Source of the DNA: Chelatococcus sp. YT9
Lineage (GTDB): Bacteria; Pseudomonadota; Alphaproteobacteria; Rhizobiales; Beijerinckiaceae
Length of the DNA stretch: 64,000 bases
Assembly (NCBI RefSeq): GCF_018398315.1
Contig: NZ_JAHBRW010000002.1
Coordinates: forward strand, 108,637-172,636
Reading direction: 5' to 3'
Below are positions 1 through 8,305 of the stretch, in pieces. The notes below the pieces were generated by a model, which made no database searches, had not been told where the DNA came from, and saw only the letters and a list, made by a program, of their open reading frames with translations. How positions within the stretch are numbered: position 1 is the first letter of the stretch; the number at the start of each line of letters is the position of its first letter. The position numbers and the translations under genes are program-made.

Positions 1-696
1 CGGCCGCTCTACCGTCAGGTCCGAGACCGGCTCATCCGCAATCTGGTCGATGGCGTATGGGCTCCCGGCGAGGCGTTGCCCAGTGAGATGCAGCTTGCGG
101 CGGATCTCGGCGTGAGCCAGGGCACCGTGCGCAAGGCGCTCGATGCGATGGCGGCCGAAAATCTCGTGGTACGCCGTCAGGGCCGTGGCACTTTCGTCGC
201 CCGCCACGATGAAGAGCGCATCCTCTTCCAGTTCTTCAAGCTGGTTCCCGACAGCGGCGCGCCGAGCTTTCCCGACAGCCGGGTACTATCTCTGTCTCAG
301 GGACGTGCTGATGCCAACGAACGCTCTCTGCTCGCCCTGGCGCCGGGAAGTCGGGTCATCCGCATCAAACGGGTGCGATCGATAGAGAACAGGCCGGTCA
401 TCGCTGAGGCGATCACGCTTCCCGCTGCACTCTTTCCTGATCTCGCAGGCATGGCCGTGCCGAACAACCTCTATGGTCTCTATGCGATGCACTACGGCAT
501 TACCATCGCCAACACACAGGAAAAGCTCAAAGCGGTCGGCGCGTCAGCCGATGACGCCGCCATTCTCGGCGTCGCGCCTGGGGCACCTGTCCTGCAGATC
601 GACCGACTTGCGCTCGCCCTCGACAAGAACCCTGTCGAAAGGCGGCTCAGTATCTGCGTGACTCAAGATCTGCACTATCTGTCGGATTTGATGTGA
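1..696 (+). CDS. GntR-family regulator with UTRA domain (5' partial)
   Basis: This is a DNA-binding transcription factor of the GntR superfamily, HutC/UTRA branch. The frame is open back to base 1 without a start, so the true N-terminus lies outside the window. The visible part begins inside the winged helix-turn-helix (SEMQLAADLGVSQGTVRKAL, then RRQGRGTFV, the usual wing) and continues into a UTRA ligand-binding domain of about 140 residues with the typical RIKRVR and PVIAEAITLP strands. UTRA regulators normally sense a small metabolite and repress a nearby catabolic operon. It is convergent with pxpC, so its target is more likely upstream, outside the window. Family call is secure; ligand unknown. 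Confidence 0.9.
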   Translation, partial: RPLYRQVRDRLIRNLVDGVWAPGEALPSEMQLAADLGVSQGTVRKALDAMAAENLVVRRQGRGTFVARHDEERILFQFFKLVPDSGAPSFPDSRVLSLSQGRADANERSLLALAPGSRVIRIKRVRSIENRPVIAEAITLPAALFPDLAGMAVPNNLYGLYAMHYGITIANTQEKLKAVGASADDAAILGVAPGAPVLQIDRLALALDKNPVERRLSICVTQDLHYLSDLM

Positions 697-750
697 GGAG
701 ACCGAGGGCTGGGGCAGCATACAGCTCAGATAAAAGTCCATTGAACGAGA

Positions 751-1782
751 CTAGGCGATGTCCCCCTCCTCCACAGGATATCGGCCGTCGACCACACCGC
801 TGATGAGGTTCAGCCCGAGCAGCCGGCGCGCGTCGAGGTCCGGGCGGGCGGGCTTCAGGCGGCCCGCAAGCGATGCGATGGCGGCGCGATGCTGGCGGGC
901 CAGTCGCACCGCCTCTTCCCGTTCGATCGCCCGGAACGTCAGCTCCGTGCCGGGCACGGATTGCGCCAGCCGATCAAGATCGGCGCTGATCACCGTCGCG
1001 ATTTTTGGGTAACCACCCGTCGTCTGTCGGTCGCGCATCAGCACGATCGGCTGGCCATGGCCCGGCACCTGCACATGGCCGCTGACGATGCCGTCGGATA
1101 CAATATTGTGGCCACCCGCGGCGATGAGCTTCGGCCCATCAAGTTGATAGCCCATGCGGTCGATACGCGGGGAAACGCGATATCTCTCCCCGAGAAAGCG
1201 GGCGATTGTCGCCGGCTCGAAATAGTCGTCCTGCGGGCCGAGAACAACACGGACAGGACCTCCCTCGACAGCCGGCCCGTCCGTGAACCGGCTCGGCCGG
1301 GCCTGCTCCGCGACGGGGCAGGGCAGCCGGTCGCCGGCGGCAAGCGGCCGGCCGACAAGGCCGCCCATGCCCGAGCGACGGTGCAAGGAAAGGCTGCCAA
1401 GTTCAGGCGCCGCATCAAAGCCACCCGCAACGGCCAGATAGGCGTAGAGCCCGGCGCGGCAGGCACTCACCGTCAGCACCTCGCCCTCGTGCAGCAGCAC
1501 GGAGGTGAGCGGCGCCAGGGGCGTGCCATCCACGGTAAGTGTCGCGCCGCCACCGGCGAGCGCCACATGAACAGGCCCTCCCTCGCAGATCATTGAGCCC
1601 CCCTGCACCATGAACTCGATGGCGGCAACGTCGGTGGCGTTTCCGACCAGCACATTGGCAACCGCGAGCCCGGACTGGTCCATCGCGCCCGCCGGGGAGA
1701 CGCCGAAGCGCTGGTAGCCAAACCGCCCGCCATCCTGAAGTGATGTCGCCGGCCCGCAATCGCGCAGAATGAGAGCGCTCAC
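751..1782 (-). CDS. pxpC: 5-oxoprolinase subunit C (biotin-dependent carboxyltransferase-like)
   Basis: This is the PxpC/KipA-type subunit of the ATP-dependent 5-oxoprolinase (PxpABC), which opens 5-oxoproline to glutamate in the cytoplasm. The 343-residue protein is a single carboxyltransferase A/B domain with the family signature GYQRFGVSPAGAMD near the N-terminus and SDGIVSGHVQVPGHGQPIVL followed by DRQTTGGYPKIATVI in the second half. I chose the GTG at 1782 because it overlaps the pxpB stop in a GTGA arrangement, indicating translational coupling; a longer frame runs to 1842 but its extra residues are low-complexity Arg-rich shadow sequence. The pair could instead belong to an allophanate or urea amidolyase relative, but size and order fit PxpB-PxpC. 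Confidence 0.85.
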   Translation of the reverse strand: MSALILRDCGPATSLQDGGRFGYQRFGVSPAGAMDQSGLAVANVLVGNATDVAAIEFMVQGGSMICEGGPVHVALAGGGATLTVDGTPLAPLTSVLLHEGEVLTVSACRAGLYAYLAVAGGFDAAPELGSLSLHRRSGMGGLVGRPLAAGDRLPCPVAEQARPSRFTDGPAVEGGPVRVVLGPQDDYFEPATIARFLGERYRVSPRIDRMGYQLDGPKLIAAGGHNIVSDGIVSGHVQVPGHGQPIVLMRDRQTTGGYPKIATVISADLDRLAQSVPGTELTFRAIEREEAVRLARQHRAAIASLAGRLKPARPDLDARRLLGLNLISGVVDGRYPVEEGDIA

Positions 1783-2513
1783 GATGCCACAAGCTCCGCG
1801 ACCGGCTCGCCGGCGTCGGCGGCCTTGTCGAGGGCTGGCCAACGGTCGGCCGCGACCGGCTCGAATACGATCTCATCACCCGCCGCGATTAGGAAAGCGG
1901 GATCACGGCCAGGTTGATAGGGCCGAACGGGCGTGCGCCCCAGGAGATGCCAGCCGCTCGGCCCAGCGATCGAGCTGATCGCCGCCTGCGCGCCCCCGAT
2001 GATGACCGAACTCGGGGGGATGAGCAGGCGCGGCTCCGCCCGACGCGATGTGGCGAGCCTGGGATCGAGGCCGCCCAGATAGGTGAATCCGGGCAGGAAG
2101 CCGATCATGTAGACACGATAGACAGACCCGCAATGCGCCTCGATCAGCTCTGACTGCGAGAGACCGTGCTGGGCCGCAACATCAGAGAGATCTTCCCCGA
2201 ATTCACCGCCGTAGACAACGGGAATGCGCCAGCGCCGCGCGCTAGCCTCACCGGTCGGCGGGTCGGCGGCGAGGGCGAGAAGCGCGTCCGGCAGCGCTTC
2301 AGGGTCCGCGGCGACCGGGTCGAAATGGATGAGCAGTGAACGATAAGTCGGCACCGTCTCGACAACGCCGGCGAGAGGCCGTGCCTTCAGCGCCGCGTCA
2401 AGGGCCAGGACCTTGGCGTTGAGAACGGGATCCACCGCGTCGCCGAATTCAACGGTCAGCGCCGTGTCGCCGCAGGGGCACACGCGCGGATAGTTTGTTG
2501 GGGTGGAAGCCAT
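1779..2513 (-). CDS. pxpB: 5-oxoprolinase subunit B (KipI-like)
   Basis: This is the PxpB/KipI-type subunit, a carboxyltransferase C/D domain of about 244 residues that forms 5-oxoprolinase with PxpC and PxpA. The start MASTPTNYPRV is chosen because family homology begins there (CPCGDTALTVEFGD); another ATG lies 15 bases upstream, and the frame runs open to 2744 without family-like sequence. The hallmark GFLPGFTYLGGLDP motif is present, followed by RAEPRLLIPPSSVIIGGAQA. It is translationally coupled to pxpC. PxpA (LamB/YcsF) is not encoded beside it, which is unusual because the three genes normally cluster. The gene diverges from the tartrate-dehydrogenase-like gene across a 348-base gap. 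Confidence 0.85.
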   Translation of the reverse strand: MASTPTNYPRVCPCGDTALTVEFGDAVDPVLNAKVLALDAALKARPLAGVVETVPTYRSLLIHFDPVAADPEALPDALLALAADPPTGEASARRWRIPVVYGGEFGEDLSDVAAQHGLSQSELIEAHCGSVYRVYMIGFLPGFTYLGGLDPRLATSRRAEPRLLIPPSSVIIGGAQAAISSIAGPSGWHLLGRTPVRPYQPGRDPAFLIAAGDEIVFEPVAADRWPALDKAADAGEPVAELVAS

Positions 2514-2861
2514 GCGACGCACCGCCATGTCAGGAGCCCTGCACGCATGGAATCCGTGCACGCTCCTCCACGTGATGTGGCGCCATCCGGAACCTTGTTC
2601 TCGTGGCCATGACTTCTGGTCGCCTATCGTCTTGGGCCATGCCGATATCAGATCTTTCTCACAAAGCCGCATAGCCCGCGACATGCAAGAGCTTTTACCA
2701 CGCCCCCCATCGATCCGCGCAGGCAGTGGCGCGATGGACCTCATTCGCGCTGCCGATCACTGCGAATTGCGCGTGCGGGCTTCCCCTTGGCACATAACGG
2801 CTGTATCGGAAAACGCGTGTCCGATCGCGGACAGGTTGCGGATCATAGCAGAGGACAGCCG
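2514..2861. other. divergent intergenic region, no gene seen
   Basis: This 348-base gap separates pxpB from the first tartrate-dehydrogenase-like gene and should hold both promoters. Open frames here are short continuations of neighbouring frames. Two overlapping inverted repeats sit close to the right-hand gene: ATCGGA (2806-2811) with TCCGAT 9 bases on, and TGTCCG (2818-2823) with CGGACA (2828-2833). They lie 29-56 bases before the ATG, where a repressor could act. I see no RNA gene or leader peptide that I can support. Confidence 0.5.
2806..2833. promoter_or_regulatory. overlapping inverted repeats, candidate operator
   Basis: ATCGGA-N9-TCCGAT and TGTCCG-ATCG-CGGACA share the central TCCG. 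The pair lies just upstream of the first tartrate-dehydrogenase-like gene. One of the GntR regulators in this section is a plausible binder, but the motif does not occur at the second paralogue, so the link is weak. Confidence 0.35.
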
Positions 2862-3926
2862 ATGAGCTCTTATGGCATTGCCGTCATACCCGGCGACGGA
2901 ATCGGCGTCGAAGTGGTCGCAGCATCAAGGAAAGTGCTCGATGCGGCCGCCGATATCTTCGGCTTTGGCCTGGACTATGAGCATTTCGACTGGTCATGCG
3001 AGCGTTACCTCGCGACGGGCCACATGATGCCGGAGGACGGCATCGAGCAGTTGCGTCCCTTCGATTCCATCCTGCTGGGCGCGGTCGGCTGGCCCGCAAA
3101 GGTGCCCGATTCCGTGTCCCTGCATGGCTTGTTGCTTCCCATCCGCAAACAGTTCGGGCTGTACGTCAACGCACGGCCACATCGCCTGCTGGCTGGCGTG
3201 AAGGGCCCCCTGCGCGCGGAGAATTTCGACATCCTGTGCATCCGGGAGAACACGGAGGGCGAGTATTCTGGTGCCGGCGGGCGGCTCCATGTCGGCACGC
3301 AGGATGAGGTCGCGGTCGAGACCGCGATTTTCACCCGCAAAGCTGTCGAACGGATCCTGCGCTACGGCTTCGAGCAGGCGCGCCGCCGCACCAAGCGCCT
3401 GGCTTCCGTGACGAAGTCCAACGCGCAGAAGCACTCCATGGTGTTCTGGGACGAGGTCACCGACATCGTCGCCAGGGACTATCCCGACGTGGAGGTTAAG
3501 CGTTACCACGTCGACGCCATCGCGGCCCGGTTCATCACGAACCCGGAAACGCTCGATGTCGTTGTCGCCTCTAACCTATTTGGCGATATCCTCACCGATA
3601 TCGGCGCCGCCATCCAGGGCGGCCTCGGCTTCGCGGCCTCTGCCAATATCAATCCGGAGGGCGGCGTGCCGTCGATGTTCGAGCCCGTGCACGGCTCGGC
3701 GCCGGATATCGCCCATCGCGGCATCGCCAACCCACTGGCGACGATCTGGACCGCCGCGCTGATGCTGGAGCATCTCGGCGAGGCCAAGGCCGGTGCCACC
3801 ATCCTGGCGGCCATCGAGGCGACGACGCGCGCTGGCGACGTGTTGACGCCCGACCAGGGCGGACGCGCTTCCACGAACGAAGTCGCCGAGGCGGTGGTGG
3901 CCAACCTCCGCGCCGCCGCCCGGTAA
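2862..3926 (+). CDS. tartrate dehydrogenase-like NAD-dependent decarboxylating dehydrogenase (copy 1)
   Basis: This belongs to the isocitrate/isopropylmalate dehydrogenase family, closest in pattern to tartrate dehydrogenase/D-malate decarboxylase (TtuC/YeaU type). Such enzymes oxidise tartrate, D-malate or related 2-hydroxy acids using NAD and a divalent metal. The 354-residue length fits. Visible motifs are the N-terminal AVIPGDGIG, the substrate-binding RENTEGEYSG, TKSNAQKHSM, the metal-binding NLFGDILTDIGAA and the C-terminal FEPVHGSAPDIA. The start is the ATG preceded by GAGGACAG; the frame is open 75 bases further upstream. A close paralogue lies 950 bases downstream beyond a GntR regulator. 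Isopropylmalate dehydrogenase is less likely because no leuCD genes are near and the gene sits beside regulators. Confidence 0.85.
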   Translation: MSSYGIAVIPGDGIGVEVVAASRKVLDAAADIFGFGLDYEHFDWSCERYLATGHMMPEDGIEQLRPFDSILLGAVGWPAKVPDSVSLHGLLLPIRKQFGLYVNARPHRLLAGVKGPLRAENFDILCIRENTEGEYSGAGGRLHVGTQDEVAVETAIFTRKAVERILRYGFEQARRRTKRLASVTKSNAQKHSMVFWDEVTDIVARDYPDVEVKRYHVDAIAARFITNPETLDVVVASNLFGDILTDIGAAIQGGLGFAASANINPEGGVPSMFEPVHGSAPDIAHRGIANPLATIWTAALMLEHLGEAKAGATILAAIEATTRAGDVLTPDQGGRASTNEVAEAVVANLRAAAR

Positions 3927-3942
3927 CTGGATAGTCACCGGC

Positions 3943-3971
3943 AGACCGCACCCAAGTGCGCGGCGCGGTCT
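3943..3971. terminator. hairpin between convergent genes
   Basis: AGACCGC (3943-3949) pairs perfectly with GCGGTCT (3965-3971) across a 15-base GC-rich loop and is followed by CCTATCTTT. It lies in the 46-base gap between the first dehydrogenase and the convergent GntR gene, so it can serve both. There is only a weak U-tract on the plus strand. Confidence 0.55.
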
Positions 3972-3972
3972 C

Positions 3973-4686
3973 CTATCTTTGTCCTCCGAGCGGCCGCGGG
4001 CGGACGAAACCATGGGCGGCGAGAAGCGGCAGGATGATCGCCCGGGCGGCCTCCCGATGGGCGCCGGCCGCCGCGGCCGCTGCCGCGCCGTCACCAGCGG
4101 CAATAGCGGCGATGATCGCATCATGCTCGGCCGCCGCCTTCTCCGGCAGGGGCCTCAGACGCAGGGTGAGCATTCTCGCCCGATGTGCCTGGTCAGAGAC
4201 CGTCTCAACGATCCGCACTATGCGGGCATTGCCGCAGTTCTCTACCAGTGCGCGATGGAACGCCTCGTCGCCCTGCGCCCAACGATCGAGATCGCCGTCA
4301 GCCAATGCCGCGCGCATCCTGGAGGTCGCATCGCGCAGGTTTCCGAGCGCGTCGTCCCGTTGTTCTCCGGGCAGGCTCGCCAAGCGCCGCGCCGCCACGC
4401 CCTCAAGCCCGACCAGCACATCATAAATTTCGTCGATGTCGCTGTCGGCGATCACCGTGACGAACACCCCGCGCTTAGGGATAAGTCGCAGGAGCCCTTC
4501 CTCCTGCAGGCGGATGACCGCGTCATGCACGGGCGTTCGGCTCATGCCGAACTGGGTGGCCAGTTCCTGCTCCGAGCCGTGGTATCCCGGCGTCAGACGG
4601 TTGTCACGGATCGCGGCCTTGATCGCGCTGTAGGCATCACTGACGAGCGAGGAGCGCGTAGCGGATTCGGGGTGTGGCTTGGACAT
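3973..4686 (-). CDS. GntR-family regulator with FCD domain
   Basis: This is a FadR-subfamily transcription factor of 237 residues. It has an N-terminal winged helix-turn-helix (residues about 15-80, with ELATQFGMSRTPVHDAVIRL as the recognition region and LIPKRGVFVTV as the wing) and a C-terminal all-helical FCD ligand-binding domain of about 130 residues containing the expected metal-site histidines (EAFHRALVENCGN, and AEHDAII). FCD regulators commonly sense carboxylic or hydroxy acids, which agrees with its position between two tartrate-dehydrogenase-like genes. It is divergent from the second copy, and a perfect 16-bp palindrome lies in the shared intergenic region. Repressor of the flanking dehydrogenases is my inference. 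Confidence 0.9.
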   Translation of the reverse strand: MSKPHPESATRSSLVSDAYSAIKAAIRDNRLTPGYHGSEQELATQFGMSRTPVHDAVIRLQEEGLLRLIPKRGVFVTVIADSDIDEIYDVLVGLEGVAARRLASLPGEQRDDALGNLRDATSRMRAALADGDLDRWAQGDEAFHRALVENCGNARIVRIVETVSDQAHRARMLTLRLRPLPEKAAAEHDAIIAAIAAGDGAAAAAAAGAHREAARAIILPLLAAHGFVRPRPLGGQR

Positions 4687-4826
4687 GCTCTCTTCATAAC
4701 CGAGATCTGCTCCATCAGCCCAGCCACCTTGCCCCCCAGCCGCCTCTGCGGCCTTTCGGCAGAACCCGCCGGCGGACTCACCTGCAGCCCTCAGATGCGA
4801 TTGACCCCGGCGGCGAGCCGTGGTTC

Positions 4827-4842
4827 ATCTTCCATGGAAGAT
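4827..4842. promoter_or_regulatory. perfect 16-bp palindrome, candidate GntR/FCD operator
   Basis: ATCTTCCATGGAAGAT is a perfect palindrome in the 186-base divergent region, 30 bases before the downstream ATG. The half site ATGGAAGA is repeated at 4846-4853. Its position between an FCD regulator and a divergent metabolic gene is typical of an autoregulated operator. The palindrome also contains an ATG that should not be taken as a start. Confidence 0.55.
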
Positions 4843-4872
4843 TGCATGGAAGAAGATCGCGAGGAAGCCCCG

Positions 4873-5958
4873 ATGAGAACCTACAGGCTCGCAGTCATTC
4901 CCGGCGATGGCGTCGGCAAGGAGGTCATCGCGGCTGGAATCGAGGTGCTCGAGACGCTCGCCCAGCGCGAAGGCAGCTTCGCCTTCGCTTTCGACCATTT
5001 CGACTGGGGATCGGACTACTACAAGCAGCACGGGCGTATGATGCCGGATGACGCGCTGGCCCAGATCGCCGGCTGCGACGCCATTTACTTCGGCGCCGTC
5101 GGGGCTCCCGACGTGCCGGACCACGTGACCTTGTGGGGACTTAGGCTGGCGATCTGCCAGCCCTTCGATCAATATGCGAATGTACGCCCCACGCGCATTC
5201 TGCCGGGCATCCGCACGCCTTTACGCGACATCGACGACAAGGCGCTCGACTGGGTCATCGTGCGCGAGAACTCGGAGGGCGAATATGCCGGCCAGGGCGG
5301 GCGCTCGCATCGCGGCCTGCCGGAGGAGATCGCCACCGAGGTTTCCATCTTCACCCGCGCCGGCGTCACCCGAATCATGCGCTATGCCTTCGCACTGGCC
5401 CGCTCGCGGCCACGCAAGCTCCTGACAGTGGTGACGAAATCCAACGCCCAGCGGCACGGCATGGTGCTGTGGGACGAGATCGCCGCCGAGGTCGCCCGCG
5501 ACTTTCCCGATGTCACCTGGGACAAGATGCTGGTTGATGCCATGACGATCCGCATGACCTTGAAGCCGGAAAGCCTCGACACGATCGTCGCCACCAATCT
5601 GCACGCCGATATCCTCTCGGACCTCGCCGCGGCGCTGGCCGGCTCGATCGGCATCGCCCCCACCGCCAATCTCAATCCGGAGCGGCGTTTTCCCTCCATG
5701 TTCGAGCCGATCCACGGTTCAGCCTTCGACATCATGGGCAAGGGCATCGCTAATCCCATAGCCACCTTCTGGTCGACGGTGATGATGCTGGAGCATCTCG
5801 GCGAGCCCGCGGCCGCCGCGCGCCTCATGCGCGCGATCGAGCGCGTCACGGCGGATCCGGCACTGCACACGCCGGACCTCGGCGGGAGGGCGACGACCCG
5901 CGATGTCACCCACGCGCTCTGCGAAGTGCTGCGCGGCGACAATACCGTGCCTGGCTAA
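4873..5958 (+). CDS. tartrate dehydrogenase-like NAD-dependent decarboxylating dehydrogenase (copy 2)
   Basis: This is a second member of the tartrate dehydrogenase/D-malate decarboxylase family, 361 residues, paralogous to the copy at 2862 and with the same motif order: AVIPGDGVG, RENSEGEYAGQGGR, TKSNAQRHGM, NLHADILSDLAAA and FEPIHGSAFDI. The start MRTYRLAVIPGDG follows GAGGAAG at normal spacing. The frame remains open for 890 bases further upstream, but that part lies antisense to the GntR gene and is not coding. The two copies differ in active-site surroundings (NLFGDI versus NLHADI), so they may handle different 2-hydroxy acids or stereoisomers. It diverges from the FCD regulator, which probably controls it. 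Confidence 0.87.
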   Translation: MRTYRLAVIPGDGVGKEVIAAGIEVLETLAQREGSFAFAFDHFDWGSDYYKQHGRMMPDDALAQIAGCDAIYFGAVGAPDVPDHVTLWGLRLAICQPFDQYANVRPTRILPGIRTPLRDIDDKALDWVIVRENSEGEYAGQGGRSHRGLPEEIATEVSIFTRAGVTRIMRYAFALARSRPRKLLTVVTKSNAQRHGMVLWDEIAAEVARDFPDVTWDKMLVDAMTIRMTLKPESLDTIVATNLHADILSDLAAALAGSIGIAPTANLNPERRFPSMFEPIHGSAFDIMGKGIANPIATFWSTVMMLEHLGEPAAAARLMRAIERVTADPALHTPDLGGRATTRDVTHALCEVLRGDNTVPG

Positions 5959-6120
5959 AGCATTTCCCACGATTTAGTTTCCCTGCCCCTCAGTCGTATG
6001 GTCGGACTGATGCGGACATCTCGAGAGAGGCTCATGCCCCTCCGATCGTGATCCGCGGCAAAGGGCCGAGGATGACGCCCCGGGAATCAGGCGACCCAAT
6101 CTCGGTTGAAAGGACGCCAA

Positions 6121-7239
6121 TCAGCGAATCGAGCTTGTGACTTCCACGCCATCGAGGAATTCAACGGGGACACCCGGCTGCACCAGCTTGACCAATTCCT
6201 CCACGTCCCAGTTGGTCAGCCTGATGCAGCCATGGCTATTCGTCTTGTCGATCCGGCTGGGTTCCGGAGTGCCGTGAATGCCATATGTCGGTTTGTCCAG
6301 GCCGATCCAGACTGAGCCAACGGGGTTATTCGGCCCAGGGGCGATGCGGAGTGCCTTCGTGTTGTCGCCCTGCTGGAAATTGACCGCGGGGCGGTACCAG
6401 TACTCGGGATTAACCGCGATCGCTCCAATCAGGTGCACACCCGTGGGTGATGGAAGGTCCCGGCTGCCGATCGTCGCGGGATAGGCGACGACGAGTTCGC
6501 CGGTCGCACTGTAACCAAGCAGTTGCTTGGTCGACTTGTCCGCGACGAGTTTCGCGACCTTCGCGCGCGCCTTCTTTTGACGGACGTCAGCGACAACGAT
6601 TGTCTCGCCCGGCGCCTCAAACGTCGCTCCGGGATTGAGGCGCCGCAACAGGTCCTCGTCCATATGGAATTTCTCGGCGAGCAGTTCCACGGGATTACGA
6701 TAGGCGAGCCGATAAAGAGTTGCCAATGCAGCGTAATCCTTGGGCATGTCTGGCACGAATGGCCCGGCGACATCCTCTACCGTGATGGTATAAGCCGTGA
6801 GCGGCGGCTCGGGGTTCTCCCTTTCCAGGCTATCCCAGATCGCTTGGTTGAGGACGCCGTTGACAGGCAGGTTTCGCATGGCCTGAAAAGCAGAAATCGC
6901 TTTTGCGACATTGCTGCCGAGATGCCCGTCAATTACACCGGGAGAGGCATGCACGCGATCGAGCATGATCTGCAGCTTTACGATTGCAGGGCTGACCTTG
7001 GACTGTCTCGGCAGTGCACGCGGAAAGGTCACAGCGCCTGTCACCGCGAGCCATTCCTCGCGCGTGGTGGGAAGCGGATCGCTTATGGCGGCTGCTGTTT
7101 TCGGCTTGTCGGCGGACGGCGTGTCCGCGCCAATGGATTGCGTACGATCCGGGCCGGCCTCAGGCGCCGCAAGTGCCGGAATACTATAGAGCACGGCACC
7201 GCACATCAGAACAAGGGCAGCACTCAAACGCATCGCCAT
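6121..7239 (-). CDS. L,D-transpeptidase (YkuD family) with peptidoglycan-binding domain
   Basis: This is a cell-envelope enzyme that cross-links peptidoglycan stem peptides or attaches them to envelope proteins through an active-site cysteine. The 372-residue precursor starts with a Sec signal peptide (MAMRLSAALVLMCGAVLYS, cleavage near ALAAPE). A PG_binding_1 module follows at about residues 85-140 (VIDGHLGSNVAKAISAFQAM), and a YkuD catalytic domain fills the C-terminal 150 residues, with the HGT triad residue region and the signature SHGCIRL. It stands alone, flanked by convergent genes and unrelated in function to the catabolic operons. A second ATG two codons in is equally possible as start. 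Confidence 0.92.
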   Translation of the reverse strand: MAMRLSAALVLMCGAVLYSIPALAAPEAGPDRTQSIGADTPSADKPKTAAAISDPLPTTREEWLAVTGAVTFPRALPRQSKVSPAIVKLQIMLDRVHASPGVIDGHLGSNVAKAISAFQAMRNLPVNGVLNQAIWDSLERENPEPPLTAYTITVEDVAGPFVPDMPKDYAALATLYRLAYRNPVELLAEKFHMDEDLLRRLNPGATFEAPGETIVVADVRQKKARAKVAKLVADKSTKQLLGYSATGELVVAYPATIGSRDLPSPTGVHLIGAIAVNPEYWYRPAVNFQQGDNTKALRIAPGPNNPVGSVWIGLDKPTYGIHGTPEPSRIDKTNSHGCIRLTNWDVEELVKLVQPGVPVEFLDGVEVTSSIR

Positions 7240-7480
7240 TCATACCCCATCGATACGCGTCGCGCCTTCTGGGCATCCCTAAGCAGGTGAGAACAGACAC
7301 CCCAGGCGATGCGCATCGCGACAACTAAGGGGATAGCAGGATTGGCTTAAAAGGAATTGAACGCGCCGATCTCCGCTCCGGACCTTGATCGCGACCAGCC
7401 TGCCAGTCCCGGTCCGCGGGATGGGTGGCAGCAGGCCGGCCCTCCCGCCGCCGATCCGCCTCGAGGAATGCGACAACGCA

Positions 7481-8062
7481 TCACCCTTTGAACCCACCTG
7501 CATTCAGGAAGGCCACCTCTTCGGGCGTTGTCTCGCGCCCCAGAACCGGGTTGCGATGAGGAAAGCGCCCGAAGCGCCGAATGATATCGCGATGCCCCTC
7601 CGCATGCTCCAGCCATGGCTGCCCGAGTTGCCCGTTCAATGTCACGGCAATGTCCTGGTCCGCTTCATCCTCCGAATGCGAGAACGGCAGGCAGAAGAAA
7701 AGCCGCAACGCCGCCTCCACACGCTTCATATGCCCAAGCGCCAGGGCCTGACGAGCGTAAAAGCGCGCGAGGGGATCGGTGGCATACATATGCCCTGTGC
7801 CGCGAAAGGCGTTTCGCGGAAACTGATCTGTGAGGATAAGGAGGGCAAGAGCGTCCTCTGGTCTCTCCATCCACCGATCATAGCGGCGGGCCGAGACAGC
7901 GAGATGCAGGTCGAGGAAGCGCTCGCGGAAAGCGGCATCAAAGCGCTTGTCCTTGGCAAACCACCTGCCCTCCGAAGCCCGCCAAAACCCGACGACTTCC
8001 GCCGCAAGCTCACCGCTGTCCGTTCGGGTTGTCTGGCCAGCTAGAGCCTTCTTGGGCCGCAT
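7481..8062 (-). CDS. DUF924 family protein
   Basis: This is a 193-residue soluble protein with the recognisable DUF924 pattern: an N-terminal VVGFWRAS, then WFAKDKRFDAAFRERF, ALALLILTDQFPRNAFRGTGHMYATD, and LFFCLPFSHSED. The fold is predicted to be all-helical, resembling a TPR-like repeat. The biochemical role is not established to my knowledge. It stands alone, 240 bases from the L,D-transpeptidase and on the same strand, so it could be upstream in a loose transcription unit. No signal peptide or membrane segment is visible. Confidence 0.85.
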   Translation of the reverse strand: MRPKKALAGQTTRTDSGELAAEVVGFWRASEGRWFAKDKRFDAAFRERFLDLHLAVSARRYDRWMERPEDALALLILTDQFPRNAFRGTGHMYATDPLARFYARQALALGHMKRVEAALRLFFCLPFSHSEDEADQDIAVTLNGQLGQPWLEHAEGHRDIIRRFGRFPHRNPVLGRETTPEEVAFLNAGGFKG

Positions 8063-8305
8063 GACACCTAAATACCCTCAATGTTGCGGAGAGGTGGACT
8101 ATATCCTCGTCTTTGACACATACCGCCACGGTGAGCTGCACGGGAAAATATCGTTCTCACCAGGAGGAGAAGGGGACCCAGAGCATGGGGGCATGAACTC
8201 CGGATCCCCTTCCTGGCCAGCTGCGCTGGCCATCAAGTGGGGGGACAGGAACACAGAGAGTGTCCTCTTCCCCGACGTGAGGAATGATGCGATTGGGAGC
8301 TTGCG

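Noticed and set aside
3979-4872. N-terminal extension of the second tartrate-dehydrogenase-like gene by nearly 300 codons
   Set aside because: This part is antisense to the GntR gene, shows no homology, and the family starts at MRTYRLAVIPGDG with a good ribosome-binding site.
8169-8212. Possible hairpin GAAGGGGA/TCCCCTTC downstream of the SDR gene at 8306
   Set aside because: The arms pair perfectly but are separated by 28 bases with no U-tract, so it is too weak to list as a terminator.
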